A stretch of DNA of 64,000 nucleotides from Telmatactis stephensoni. Its lineage: Eukaryota; Cnidaria; Anthozoa; Actiniaria; Isophelliidae. Under the pieces are notes generated by a model. The model saw only the letters and a program-made list of their open reading frames with translations. It did no database searches and had not been told where the DNA came from. The stretch lies in the NCBI GenBank assembly GCA_029948255.1, contig JALIZF010001721.1, positions 310,001 through 374,000 on the forward strand, read 5' to 3'. Both the position numbers and the translations under genes were made by a program. Numbering within the stretch: position 1 is the stretch's first letter; each line of letters opens with the position of its first letter. Below, piece after piece: positions 11,474 to 22,872 of this stretch.

Positions 11474-12444
11474 CTATCCATTACCGCGGATCAATCCATA
11501 TACATATACAGAACTATCTTTAGATTTGGACGACTTCCAACCTGCATGTTTATCGAGCAGATCACCAGATATGCCGGCAGCGCATGAAGCCGTGGCACCA
11601 CCCTTCTTAAGGCTATGAGTACCAAATCGATCTGAATCGGGAACAAAATGACAAAGAGTTTCGCGAAAAAGTTCGCGAACACGAGAATAACTGATAGGGT
11701 TTGGCGATGGCGTACCACGAGAAGATAACCTGCAAACTAAATGTTGTTCACAATCACAAGGCAATTTAGAGAAGAGTTTCTCTGGATGGAAACGGGACAA
11801 GTCACTTTACCAGATCGAGCAAAATAAATAGTATGACCTCGTGAATGCTGATCATTCTTACGTCGAGGGCAAAAAATCGTCATGTGATCGGGAAAAACGT
11901 TGACGTGCTTACGCTGAACTTGGAGGATTTCATTACAACGCATCAATCCTGCGAAAGCTATAACAAAAATAAAGCACATTCTCAGATTGAACAGAGAAGC
12001 AAAACAAGTATTAAACTTCTCCACAACTTGAACTATGATATCCACATTCAAAGACTCTTTGCCAACAACGGGCTTTCCCAATAATCTTTTACAAGATTCA
12101 ACTACTTGCTTAACCATTATGTGTTCTGTAGGGGAAGGCACTCCACTCATTTGATGAGCCCATCGAATGCCATAAATGGCACTCTCGATTGGGGAAGGGG
12201 AATAACACATCTCAAATTTCTCCCTTAAATAGAAACACACGTGAAAAGAAGATACTGGAAACTGATTCAAGCCAAAGTTCTCTTTTTCCCATTTTTTCCA
12301 GCTCAACCAAGCGTTCTTATACTTGACGGAAGTGGATTCTGCTTTGGAATGAAGGACGAAAGACGGAAGAGAATTAGCAAGCTGCTTTAACTTATCGGAT
12401 TCCAGAGTTTCTCTTTGTTTCCAAAATCCAGCTTGAAATACATC
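11474..12444 (-). pseudogene. Tyrosine recombinase of the Ngaro element (frame-shifted)
   Basis: This reading region encodes a phage-integrase-fold tyrosine recombinase, the enzyme that integrates DIRS-order elements by strand exchange. The amino half contains FAGLMRCNEILQVQ, where R is the expected first catalytic arginine. The carboxyl half contains THSLKKGGAT, then HAGWKS, then VYVYG, matching the HxxR, (H/W) and nucleophile Tyr boxes. Two departures are visible. The HxxR arginine is Lys (HSLK). The two halves lie in different frames, with the break near 11,800 (the halves overlap at 11737-11800). No ATG opens the frame: it is readable from at least 12444, after a pyrimidine-rich stretch ending TTTTAG on the minus strand. 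That stretch resembles a splice acceptor, but its phase does not join obviously to the RT gene. Most likely a decayed gene. Confidence 0.85.
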
Positions 12445-12499
12445 TAAAATGAAAGAAAAGAAACGAAAAGAAATACATAGAGCGCGGGTCTAGATCAAA

Positions 12500-14685
12500 T
12501 TAAGAAACATGGGAAAAATCCAGCTTTAAGGCGAGAACTCTGAATTTCGGGAGGCCCGAAAACACAGACTTGTTAGGGGAATAAATACGTGAAGAGCCCC
12601 TGCCAGGCAAAAACGTGCAAGGAATTGTCGGTAAGTACGTGACTTCTTGAATAAAATCTGCAAAAGAAAAACAAGATCCATAGGAACGTAACAAAGGCCA
12701 AAATGGCGCAGACTTCCACTCGGGAACAACAACAACTCCCTTGGCACGACAAAACTCCATGTGATACAGTACGTTACTAATCAAGTAAGGAGGGGGACAA
12801 ACATAATTACAACAATTCCCACCCCAATCCTGGGAAAAACAATCGACAGCTTCGGTGCCGGGACACCAAAATTTCCAGTTAAATCGAGGCAACTGACAAT
12901 TCAGATGACAAGCCATTCTGTCGATGTCGAAGGGACCCCACATGTGAGAAAGAAAATGAAAAAGACTAGGATTCAACATCCAGTCGTCGGGATCCACGAT
13001 ACGGCTCAGGTAGTCGGCTAGGAGGTTTTCGTCTCTGGGAATCCACTGCGCCTGAAAAGAAATGCAATTAGTCATGCAAAAACTAAAAATGTCTACAGCC
13101 AACTGCTGTAGTTCCACAACTGAACTGCCACAATGGACAATACGAACAACATTCTGGTTGTCACAAAACACTTTCACCTTACCACCATCGGTAAGAAAGC
13201 TTGAAAAGCTTTTCAAGGCCAATAAAATAGCCTTCAACTCTCTATAAGTTGAACTCTTCCCACGCTCACATACACTCCACATACCGGAACAAAATTTCCG
13301 ATCGTTACACACGCAAAGGTGTGCTCCATAACCAGATTCACTGGCATCACATGTTAAAATGGCACTGAAACACAAAGGTCTATTAATGGGATAGCCATTA
13401 AAGGCTTCTACGTGATTGAACCAAAACTGGAATTCTTGCAAAACACCTTCGGAAGCGGGAAGGATGTCGTTCCAAGACTGTCGAGACCGAATAAAAAAAT
13501 ACATTTGTCTGGTGAACAATCTGGCAACGGGTCCTAAAGCAAAACCGAGGGAAATTACAAATCCACATAAACTGGCAACATCTCTAACGCAAAGGTTAGG
13601 ATAATCGTTGATTAATCTAGCCAATCTAGATTTTAACTTTAAAACCTTCTTGTCGGGCATGACAAATAACATTCTAATAGTATCGATGGTAATACCCAAC
13701 CATTCGCCAATCTGACGAGGCTCCCAATCGGACTTCTGTTCATTACACTTCCAACCGGAATTCTCTAAGTCACGTCTAACCAATGAACTGGCAGACTTCG
13801 CATCGGCTAACGACCTGCAACCAAAAATACCATCGTCAATATAAAGAATGGCAAAAATACCAAATGATCTCCATCTTGCCACAAATGGCCTAAACATTCT
13901 GGTGAACAAATAGCAGGCGGAAGACAGACCAAATGGCAAAACTCTAAAGATAAAATATCTTGCAATACCTGAAAAACACCAAGAGAAACCTAAATATTTC
14001 CAATAATTAATATTAATATCTAAATGATGATATCCAGACTCTATGTCGAAAGTAAAGAACCAAAAGTTATCTCTAAACATAACAGACAAAGTAGGTAAAC
14101 CTTCGTATTTAAACTTAAAGGGCTTAATATAAGGATTTACTGATCTACTTAAATCTAAAACTAAGCGCAGTTTGCGTCCTGCAACAACAGACAAAGGATT
14201 ACAACAATAAGGAGGAGACATAACCTCCACAATACATCTATTAGTTAGTAATTCATCGCCAAAGCGCTTTGATTGTTTTGAATGAAACAACTAGGCGGAA
14301 CGAAAACAAAAGGAAGATAATACTCATTATTTAAAACACCTAACACTAAGGATGATAACTGCAAGTTCTTAAACCACCAATCCTTGTTAGCAGCTATACG
14401 CCCTTGAACTGACTGAGAACGTGAATCATTAACATCATAAGCAAGCTTGTATTGAAGACACTCAAACACATCAGAATTGCAAACATCTACAACTTGAGAA
14501 ATTGGATCTTCAACAAGGATACAATCATTTTGAGGGTAGTGCTGGAGGAACGATGGTAGGTAGTGAAGGAAGTGCGGCTGGCTGGAACTGCATAGGTCTT
14601 GTGGGCAAAGTTGGGATGGCTCCTGTTGTAGGAGAGACCCTTGAACGATAGATACAAGAACGCCAAAAATGGCCGGGTTTACCAC
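12500..14685 (-). pseudogene. Reverse transcriptase/RNase H of the Ngaro element
   Basis: A 596-codon frame (14290-12500) carries the RT fingers and palm: KLRLVLDLSR, FTFDIESGYHHLDI (motif A), LPFGLSSACYLFTR (motif B) and YIDDG (motif C). An RNase H domain follows, with CDASESGYGAH, ELKAILLALK and FCDNQNVVRIV supplying the acidic residues, then the Cys/Trp-rich tail usual in DIRS-order polyproteins (RFNWKFWCPGTEAVDCF region). The upstream part of the same domain, ending IQNNQSAL, lies in a second frame (14685-14245), so a one-base shift near 14,270 interrupts the protein. It copies element RNA into DNA. The upstream frame overlaps the gag-like frame by about 160 bases, so frameshift translation is a possible way of expression, but the second shift looks like a lesion. 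Confidence 0.9.
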
Positions 14686-15361
14686 AAATATAACAATTAA
14701 AATTCACGGGATAATTAGAACTAAATTCATTACGCATAGTGACATTGCGCCTAGAGTTCTCAAATTTGAACTTGTTCGCCTTCTTCGCTTTTTCCGCTTT
14801 CTTCTTCTCTCTTTGAGATTCGACAGATTTCAAAACTTTACGAATTCGTTTTTCATCCGAGTCGTCGTCGGCAATGGGATCAAGTTTATACTCGGTGACA
14901 AAATCCCAGCCATGCATATCAGCTAAGACGATATGCTTCATTCTTGTAGAAATTAAGTTCTTACCTTCTTCTAAGGCTTCTCTAACCTGAAATAGTTTTC
15001 CCGTTTCTAAACCACGAATGGCGGTGTCCACGTGTGCGGCGACCTTTTCTGAGTGGCGAAACTGTTCTTCGTTGCCCTTTGACTTAAATTGATGTCTAGA
15101 AGATTGTTCGAAGCGCATTCTCTTAACAGCATCGTTAATTGACTCATCATTTTGACGTTTAAGATCCTCTTTGAAAGTCTGAAGTTCAGACGACAGGAAG
15201 CGTTGAAAAGTAACAAAATCTGGAGGAACAGTGGAGGTACTAGTTCCACTCGTAGTAGTTGTTGTACCAGAAACAGAAGGAGTACTGACAGGACCAAAAG
15301 AAGTAATAGGAATAGCAGTAGAGGTCCCAGCAAAAGTTAAATCCGAGACTGGTTCCATCAT
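14525..15361 (-). CDS. Gag-like nucleic-acid-binding protein of the Ngaro element
   Basis: A 278-codon frame starting about 20 bases inside repeat X1. Residues 1-45 are Ser/Thr/Pro-rich. The middle is charged and probably helical, including a Lys-rich run (EKKKAEKAKKANKFKF). A CCHC zinc knuckle, CYICGKPGHFWRSC, lies near residue 225, followed by a Pro-rich end. The knuckle plus basic region fits an RNA-packaging Gag-like protein that coats element RNA. The frame is intact. The start was chosen as the first ATG after X1; a second ATG follows at once. Confidence 0.85.
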   Translation of the reverse strand: MMEPVSDLTFAGTSTAIPITSFGPVSTPSVSGTTTTTSGTSTSTVPPDFVTFQRFLSSELQTFKEDLKRQNDESINDAVKRMRFEQSSRHQFKSKGNEEQFRHSEKVAAHVDTAIRGLETGKLFQVREALEEGKNLISTRMKHIVLADMHGWDFVTEYKLDPIADDDSDEKRIRKVLKSVESQREKKKAEKAKKANKFKFENSRRNVTMRNEFSSNYPVNFNCYICGKPGHFWRSCIYRSRVSPTTGAIPTLPTRPMQFQPAALPSLPTIVPPALPSK

Positions 15362-15380
15362 GACGATACTTCTAACTCAG

Positions 15381-15581
15381 TTTGGTCACTATCTTTGTGG
15401 AGGCTGTCCAACAAGCGAGAGAAAGTTCTTAACAACTCGACTTCTTAAATACTAATGTATTAGCATATTAAATGATGCGTTAACTAAGAATAATAGAATT
15501 TTCATGAGAAAATACAGAATCAACTCAGAACCGTAATGAAAACGCTTTCCAACTGCACGTTGTTACGTTGGAAAGCATCAT
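15381..15581 (-). repeat. Ngaro split direct repeat X1 (5' end)
   Basis: 201 bp forming the 5' boundary of the element on the minus strand and presumably holding its promoter. It matches X2 at 11022-11222 from TTTGGTCACTATCTTTGTGG to GTTGGAAAGCATCAT on the plus strand. Confidence 0.92.
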
Positions 15582-16364
15582 AAAAGGTTTTTTAAACGAT
15601 TGTGAAGTTGCATTCACGGCTCATTAGCCAAGTCGGCATCTAAAGTAAATCTCAAATGAAATCTTTAATCAAACTGAAATGCATATGATTTGAAATTCAA
15701 GTATACACATTCTCTTAACGAACATTTAAGAAGATGGGGTAAAAGATCAAAAATCAGCGTGACGAACTTGTTGTTTAGAGTTTCCGGCATCACAAACTTG
15801 TTGTTTAGAGAGTTTCCGGCATCACAAGATATTTTAAACAAGCCCCTTGAGTTATAGATCTGTGAATGAAATCAGATTTATTGATTGTTAAAGCCACAGC
15901 TTCATGAATTATTTTCAGAAAGAAGTTCAAAACGTGGTAAAAAGCTTTGACACGGCAAGCAAGCGCTCCAGATTTGTCTTGAAATAAACAAACTAAAATC
16001 ACGTTGAAGGTTGAAACCGAAAACTTTTGTGATTGGACGCAACATCCATTAGACAAGTCTGCTGATGATTTTATTCTTTAACTGCCAACTTCGACGAGTC
16101 AAACATTTACTAAGTCCAATAGACGGAAAAAGTCTTCCATTTAAGCGAAAATTCCGCTAAATCGGAAAACCCTATTGTTTTCCTTAAGGCAACCAGAACA
16201 ATAGAATAAGCTTGATATGTGAAAAATCAATTCAAAGTTTACTTCCTAAGCCGTTTATGGAAAACAAAGGGACTTGACGGTTTAGTATTACTTTGACATC
16301 AAGTGTAAACATAGACTTTTGTATCCAGACCGCTATGTCAATTGATGGTACTCATGACTGAAGA
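15582..16364. other. Gene-less interval
   Basis: A short tandem word, TTGTTTAGAGAGTTTCCGGCATCACAA-like, is duplicated near 15770-15830. No supported exon. Confidence 0.4.
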
Positions 16365-16987
16365 TAGCCTGCGTCACATCCGGACTTTTCCTCCGTTAAG
16401 TCCGTCTGCGAAATAACGAACAAAACCGTGTTCTGAGACCCCCAGCAAATAGCAGGATTATAGATAATAGATCCTGATTGGCTGATGCATTTTTCAATTC
16501 TAACGAGACTCGTGATTGGCTCTATGATCACTGGTGTGTTTGTCTTCGCCATGACAACACTTCCGTTAGATTTACAGTGATTATGAAAACACAGACAGAT
16601 TTTTCAATCAAAACAACCTACCAGTTACATACATCGATTTGCCTGCTATAAAAGGAAACTTTCGAAACATTCCAATTGAACATATTGTTAAATAATAGCC
16701 TTAGTTAACAAAACATTCTCTCAAAGAGAAATTACGAGATTGACCCCGGGTCATGCTAGCAATAAAGTCTGTTAATAACTGGAGTCCATCAAGCTAGGTG
16801 TCAAAACATCGACACAACGAACATTAAGCGAGCCAATCACGAGTCTCGTTAGAATTGAAAAATGCATCAGCCAATCAGGATCTATTATCTATAATCCTGC
16901 TATTTGCTGGGGGTCTCAGAACACGGTTTTGTTCGTTATTTCGCAGACGGACTTAACGGAGGAAAAGTCCGGATGTGACGCAGGCTA
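16365..16987. mobile_element. Foldback element with identical 158-bp inverted arms
   Basis: The arm at 16365-16522 (starting TAGCCTGCGTCACATCCGGA) is, base for base by eye, the reverse complement of 16830-16987. The 307-bp middle is AT-rich and encodes nothing recognisable. Arms of this length with no difference indicate very recent formation or continuing arm-to-arm gene conversion. Confidence 0.9.
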
Positions 16988-17064
16988 GACTGAAGAAGGC
17001 CTGACTGACGGAACGCCAAAAAGTGTTACCATAATCTACCATACGGTCACAAGGTAGTACGTAA

Positions 17065-17278
17065 TAATAATAACTGTTTATTTAAGTGCCAATTCTGATT
17101 GACAAGATAAACCATAGTTAACTATGGATAAACTCAATATAAGACTCGATCGTTTCTGGTCACTTCTTTTTATTTGAATTATATAAAGATCATATACAAC
17201 AATGTCACTTTCACTGACTTCTCCATAGTAACACAGTATTTACAAATAAACTATCATCGCGCGTATCGACTTAGATAT
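17065..17278. other. Possible retroposon tail and gene-less DNA
   Basis: TAATAATAATAACTGTTTATTTAAG at 17065 resembles the reversed (TTA)n/AAATAA 3' end of a non-LTR retroposon. No coding part is attached. Confidence 0.35.
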
Positions 17279-17343
17279 CGGGCGGAGTGACCTAAACTTC
17301 GGGCGGAGTGACTTCGGGCGGAACGACTCTCGGGCGGAACGAC
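17279..17343. repeat. CGGGCGGARYGAC short tandem array
   Basis: Four units of TCGGGCGGAGTGAC or TCGGGCGGAACGAC occur within 65 bases. They are GC-rich against AT-rich surroundings and end just before the transposase remnant. Confidence 0.8.
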
Positions 17344-17527
17344 CGGTTACCCACTGTACTCTCACACACACTACCTCTACATTAAGTATTTTGCAAATAA
17401 TCACTCGACTCACATGTTGATTTTTGCTGCGGAGGGAGGAAAAACTGAAGAACCCGGAGAAAAAACCCTCGTGGCATGGTAGAGAACAAAACATCAAACA
17501 AACTCAATTCACATATGATCCATATGA

Positions 17528-18310
17528 GAATTACGGCGACGTCTCCCTGCCAAGCCTGATGACCGCACAGTTGCCAGAACGCTCGACGGAATGTTGTTTA
17601 GAGTAAAACTGGTGCGACCCCTTCCCGCGGATAGAAACAGACCCGATGTGATACAGAATAGAAGAGAGTACGCAACTTGGTTTATGAACCATGCCATACT
17701 GCGTCACTGTGTCTTTGTCGATGAGTGCGGATACAACGTTTGGACGGCCCGGAGCCACGGAAGAGCCAGACTGGGCGAGAGAGCGTATAGACAAGTATGT
17801 GGACAGAGAGGACGAAACATGACAGTCTGTTTAGCAGTATCCCCAGTCGTTGGCTTAGTGTTCCACACTGCTTTTCTTGGAGCAATGACTGCTGATAGAT
17901 TTGGTGATTTCCTGACACAGACGAGACTCAACCTTAATCCTGATGAAGATGTCATATTCATATATGACGGTGCCAGAGCACACAACAACCCACCCAACCC
18001 TGGTCCTAACACCGAAATGCAAAGGCTTCCTCCATATAGTCCATTTCTAAATATCGTTGAACAAGCGATAAGCGCCCTCAAAGCGGCCATAAAAGGAGAC
18101 ATTTCAAGACCGGAGATCCAAACACTGATGGGAAACAGAGAAGCTGCCAGAGATCGCGGACTACCTTTAGGGCAGTTCCGAACACATCTACTCCTAGAGG
18201 CTCTGCAGCGCTCACTCGGCACTATCACTGCAGCTAAGAGCGGCCAATGGTACCGATTCATGCAGACGTATCTGCCACGCTGCTTAAACGGCGAAGTCAT
18301 AGAGGGCTAA
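17528..18310 (+). pseudogene. Tc1/mariner-superfamily DDE transposase, 5'-truncated
   Basis: An open frame of 260 codons from 17528 (first ATG 17591) encodes the DDE catalytic domain. It shows a linker like those following Tc1-type helix-turn-helix regions (VARTLDGMLFRVKLVRPLPA), the first Asp in FVDECGYNVW, the second Asp in IYDGARAHN and the catalytic Glu in PPYSPFLNIVEQAI. I count 30 residues between the second Asp and the Glu, shorter than the 34 usual in Tc1. The amino-terminal DNA-binding domain is missing: an in-frame stop lies at 17525 and nothing recognisable precedes it. The catalytic part itself is unbroken. No terminal inverted repeats were identified, so it is probably an immobile remnant. 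Confidence 0.82.
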
Positions 18311-18879
18311 AGGACATTGTACTGTATATGCATTGAGTTTGAATCATTTAAGAATAGCACAAACAAAATCTTGCTACTTTTTGTATGTATTTTTTGTTTG
18401 TATTTTGACAAATAAAAGTTGTATAACCCTTTTGTCGATTCCATAAAAGAAGTTACATAAGAGTATTTGACCAAAATCGTGCGAATTAATGTCATGTTCA
18501 GTTGAAAAAAGATGTTTGTTTAATGAACCCTTTAACGATTCTCTTGTTAGTACAAGAACGCTAATGGTAGTGTGGATCACTGGGAAGACTGTCTATTCAT
18601 CTTATTGGCTGACAATTAGTGTACATCAATGTTAATGAACATGATATTCATTCACATAAATGTTTATTTGTCTCAAATGAATATTCTCTAACTCTTAATT
18701 GTAGTGATATTCATGCTCTTGAAAGTTTCTTTTTCCAAATTGATTGTCTCAGGACGCAAATGAATGTCTACAAACGTTAATGAATGCTTATGATTATGCA
18801 AATTTTGTTCTTGAACATTAGTTCCACGCAGTTGGGTGTTCATTTGGCCCCAATGAATGTATCTATGCATTATTGACTG

Positions 18880-19150
18880 GCGTTTGGCACAAATGATTGC
18901 GTATTTTCTCGTAATGAACAGCAAAAGGTGTAGTACCAATGTTTCTCTGCAGGGCCTCAAGTAGCAACTGAGTGCGTAAATTGCCTAACTCGATTCCTTG
19001 TCGTCTTGCCTCTAGCTCTGTTGTTCATTTTTCTTTTGTTTTTTTTGCTGCTCTGGACGACTTATGTCCGCTTTTATGGTTGCTTTTAAGACACTTATGG
19101 CTTGCTCCACGATGTTAAGAAACGGGCTGTATGGTGGTAGCTTTTTACTG
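18880..19150 (-). pseudogene. Second, related transposase C-terminal fragment
   Basis: On the minus strand a frame reads PPYSPFLNIVEQAISVLKAT, almost the same as the C-terminal catalytic block at 18,030-18,100 on the other strand. After stop codons and a shift there is a stretch like LLLEALQRNIGT, which parallels LLLEALQRSLGT in the plus-strand copy. Both Asp motifs are absent. It lies tail to tail with the other remnant. Confidence 0.75.
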
Positions 19151-22100
19151 TATTTCATGTCTGATTCCTTGAAAACTTTCTGAGTTCTAATATAATGAAA
19201 ATTCTATGTGGGAAACGTAGGAAATTTGAAGCTTCTTCCGGCTATTGATTTGGATGCTTATGACATCGAAAAATTTCCAGAGCCCTTTGTGAAATAAAAA
19301 TGATATCACTGTAAAGAGCAAGTAAAACTATGTAACTTAACAAATTTTCAAATTAAAATGAGCTTTTGTTGTGAAGATATTAACCTTTGAAGTACTTAAT
19401 ATTTAGTAAGAAATGTATGGCACTTCGCAGTTGGTGTCACCCCACAGGTCATCAAAATAACAACGGTGTTGCCACAATTGGTCTTACTGTGTCAAGTTTG
19501 GGTTTCCTGTGGCGACTGGCCAGCGGTTGAACATTGTAGAGCACGTTTTGAGTACGTCTGAGCCAATCTCGAACCCAGCGCCTGCGTTCCTCTTGGTCAG
19601 TACCGAGGAACGAAAGACTCTGGGGGAATCGATTTTTTTGCGGTCGGTAACACAGGACACCCACAACATTTAATTTAATTTTATTTGATTTTATTTCACT
19701 TCATTTTACTTCATTTTTAAATTATAAACAATAAAACTAAACATGGCACAACAGCAGTATTCAATGGAACAAAATATAATGAAGATATTGTGAACTAGTT
19801 CCATACAAAAAATAACTGGATATTTCTGCCTAGTTGGTATAGTTATGCTTTAGTTTCGGTTCCGCTGTAGAAATTCCACATATAATTTTCTTCCTCTTTT
19901 ATAGTGATGACTATTTCTAACAATAGAATTATATTGCTGCTCAGCTTGAATTGTCCACTGAGTTTTTTGGCTAATTCTGTAAACAGAAAGAATTTATGTC
20001 CGAGTTTGAAAAGAGTGCAGTCAATTTATTTTTGGCGTAATTAACTTAAAAACAGCGAAGCACTGAAGTGGAATCGATGGATACCTTTTCGTCTGTATTT
20101 GCATCTTCTCTTGGTATTTGTTACTAGTTTTCATGGCAACCTTAGACTGTTAGCAATGCTGTAAAAATAGAGAAAAAGTCATCTCAATACTGACTTTTGG
20201 AGTCGATAGAATTTGCCAAGCAGCGCAAACGGCTTTGATAATGAAAAATGCAGAAGAAAGAGGAAAGAAGTGTTTTATCAACAGCAAAAACTTACCGCTG
20301 CTACATGCTTTAGGTTGGAAAAGGATGAAAAAATGCTCAATGCTATGTCAACGGACTAAACCGTAGCCTTCTTTGCAGACTCAGACTATTAACCAAATAG
20401 CCAGGAGAAGAAAGCAAAAAAAGCAAAGAGAGGCGTTCTTCGTCTCCACTGAAGCCGACACTCGCTGACATCTGAAATGAAAAGTGGCAAATTGACATCA
20501 AAAATACAAAAGCCGGTTCCCTTGACACTCTTGAGAAAAACAACAAGATATTTTAGACATTGAAAATGGCAAAGTAAATCGATAAACGTGTACTTAACAA
20601 ACAGTGTAGTGATCCAGCTGGGTCAATGAGCTGAGTCGGCTTTGCTGTCTTTTCGTCTACTCCGCTCGCCCGTTTTTCGTCTTTTTCAGCTTTGAATTTG
20701 ATATTGATAAACCATTGGCACTTTCTTCATCGACAGTGCTTAAGAAGTGATATTTCTTCGCAAAAGTCACTAAATATCCACGAAACACCTTTGTAATTTC
20801 TAGCTCTTAGTCAGTAAACTTTTCAATTATTTTGGAGCATGCGCATTTGACTCGCAAACCAGAACCCCAGAAATCTGGGGAAAACAAATCGATTCCCCCA
20901 GAGCTTTGGCCGGGATCGCTTCCGCTGACCGGCAAAACTCTGGGCTCGAGATTGGTCTGAGCGAGCGAGTGTGCAGTGAAGCACTGTCTTGTTATCTGAT
21001 TTTAGTTGAGTTTTTAGTAGAGATTTTATGTAAAAATTGTTATCTAAGGCGATTAAAGTCTGAATCTGACAAGCAGTTGCGACCGAAACTCTGATGGCAG
21101 CCACAAGCGGATCTTACATCCCTGAGTAAAATCAGAGCACATCCTCTTAATGAGGAGAAAAAACTTTATAACTCCAGGGAATTTTTAGCCCACAAGATGT
21201 TGTGATGCAAAGATATCAACTGTTTCACAAACTCAGTCATTACAAAGAAATGTATGGAGCCGCCATATTGGTGTAGCACTTTGGTACACCAACATGGCGG
21301 ACAATAAATATGATTGGCAAAATCATTAAAAAATAACAACTTAATCATGTATTTTGTTACAGACACCCAATAAACAATGGTTTTATTTATGGGACAAGCC
21401 AAATGTGTGTTTACTTCTAAAGGCGCTGTTACACTGTGCAATTTTTCCAGCAACTTGTCTCGCAACGGCGTTTCAAAATAAGTTGCAGAGAAAATTATGG
21501 CGCTGTTACACTGTGCAATTTCCCCCAGCAACTGGCCAAAAATATTGCAAGTTGCTAGGGAAAATAAATTGCACAATCTCCAATCTTAAATTTACTGTCA
21601 TTTCTCCTGTATTACATCTTATGAGCTGAAAATTTGCACTTTTACTAATATCGAGGTGCTCTTTCTATTTTTGGAGTTCATTTTGATGGTACTGCTTGAT
21701 TTAGGGGAGATAGGGTCACGTGACCTGTTAGTGCATATGGCCTATTCCGTTGATTTAGTCTAGGCCTAGAAGGGTACTCAATCTAATTGCAATTTAGCAA
21801 TTCACCCTATCCCAAAAAATTCCGATCGTGCCTAAGTCCCTAAAAACAGGTACGTATAGTAGACCCATAGGCCCATTATAAAAAATACGCAGTCTATGAC
21901 TGCATGTGGCTGCTGCTTTGGTCTATGGTGCAATGAATAACACACTATGAATAACACGCATGCTTTTATATGAAGGGTATACTGGTTGCCTGCGTTGCAT
22001 GACGTTGACACTCCGACCAAAAATATGAACTAATCAAGAACTAATCATCTCACATTCAATTGTTACTCGAAAGAACCGAAGAACTTCGTAAACCGACGTA

Positions 22101-22870
22101 AACCGGCGTAATCTGCAGTTTCCATTAGTAAAGCAATTTGATGGGATTCCTGTGCCGAGCTACCTTATTTATGGACATTCAAGACGATGATATTTAAACA
22201 ATAAATTTTAGTGAAATGACGAGTTTTCATTTGAAGGCGAAAATATAAATCACCTACTACATCAACCAGAGACCCTTCATTAGATGAACGATAGCTTGCT
22301 TTCTCTTATCGCAATTTTAATTGCTTGTCTCAGTGCTTCAGGGCATTCTTGGTTAGGCCACGATCACTTTAGCTCGAATTACATAAACAAGCTACGTTTT
22401 CAGGGCATTTGTTTTTATTGTTGTAGCCCCACAAACAGCAAGGAGAAGCTATCCGAACGGGGTGTGTGCAGGAAAATATCGCTATGAATATAAAATCTCA
22501 GTCATACTAGACATTATGTAGCATAACGCAATCTGACGGTACTGACGGTCACTTGTCATAGACATAACTAGCGGGTCAGACTTGTACTACAGCCGTGCTC
22601 GGACTGGCTATTGCTTCAGATTAAAATGATAAATAAAATTCTAACTTTAAATCTCTCATTTTATTCTATCTGAAGTTTTAGTTAATGCCTTAATATATGA
22701 TGTCTCAAAGTATACAGTCAGTCGATTACAAGATTTGAAATTTAATAAAAAGCCAAGCCGTAGACGCACTGATTTCTTGCCCAGTTAATCAGAACCGGCT
22801 GAGGCGACATGAATTTTTCTAATTTCGGTGACGCGAATCTCTTGCCTACAGCCACAACTAATTTCTACCC
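19151..22870. other. Gene-less interval with repeat fragments
   Basis: No exon recognised. At 21420-21520 the word GGCGCTGTTACACTGTGCAA occurs twice in direct orientation (about 78 bases apart), next to AGTTGC words, like the end of a MITE. CCCCAGAG-type words near 19,615 and 20,895, each next to ATCGATT, are probably ends of one dispersed repeat family. A 30-base word beginning TTATTTATGGACATTCAAGA at 22166 recurs at 23257. Confidence 0.4.
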
Positions 22871-22872
22871 AA

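Larger units (their letters stand above)
10559..15581 (-). mobile_element. Ngaro-type (DIRS order) tyrosine-recombinase retrotransposon
   Basis: The element reads on the minus strand as X1 (15581-15381), gag-like frame, RT/RNase H frame, tyrosine recombinase, Y1 (11323-11223), X2 (11222-11022), a 362-base spacer, then Y2 (10659-10559). X1 and X2 are 201 bp each with very few differences; Y1 and Y2 are 101 bp each and essentially identical. The order X1-genes-Y1-X2-Y2 is the split direct repeat structure known for Ngaro/PAT elements, which integrate through a recombinase instead of an integrase and make no target duplication. Frame breaks in the RT and recombinase regions suggest this copy is inactive, although the near identity of the repeats implies a recent insertion. 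The spacer between X2 and Y2 is unusual. Confidence 0.9.

Noticed and set aside
12444..12500. Spliced junction joining the RT gene to the recombinase
   Set aside because: A good-looking acceptor (pyrimidine run, TTTTAG) is present on the minus strand, but I found no GT donor in the required phase near the RT end.
17704..18300. 198-codon minus-strand frame opposite the transposase
   Set aside because: Shadow of the plus-strand DDE domain, which carries the catalytic motifs.
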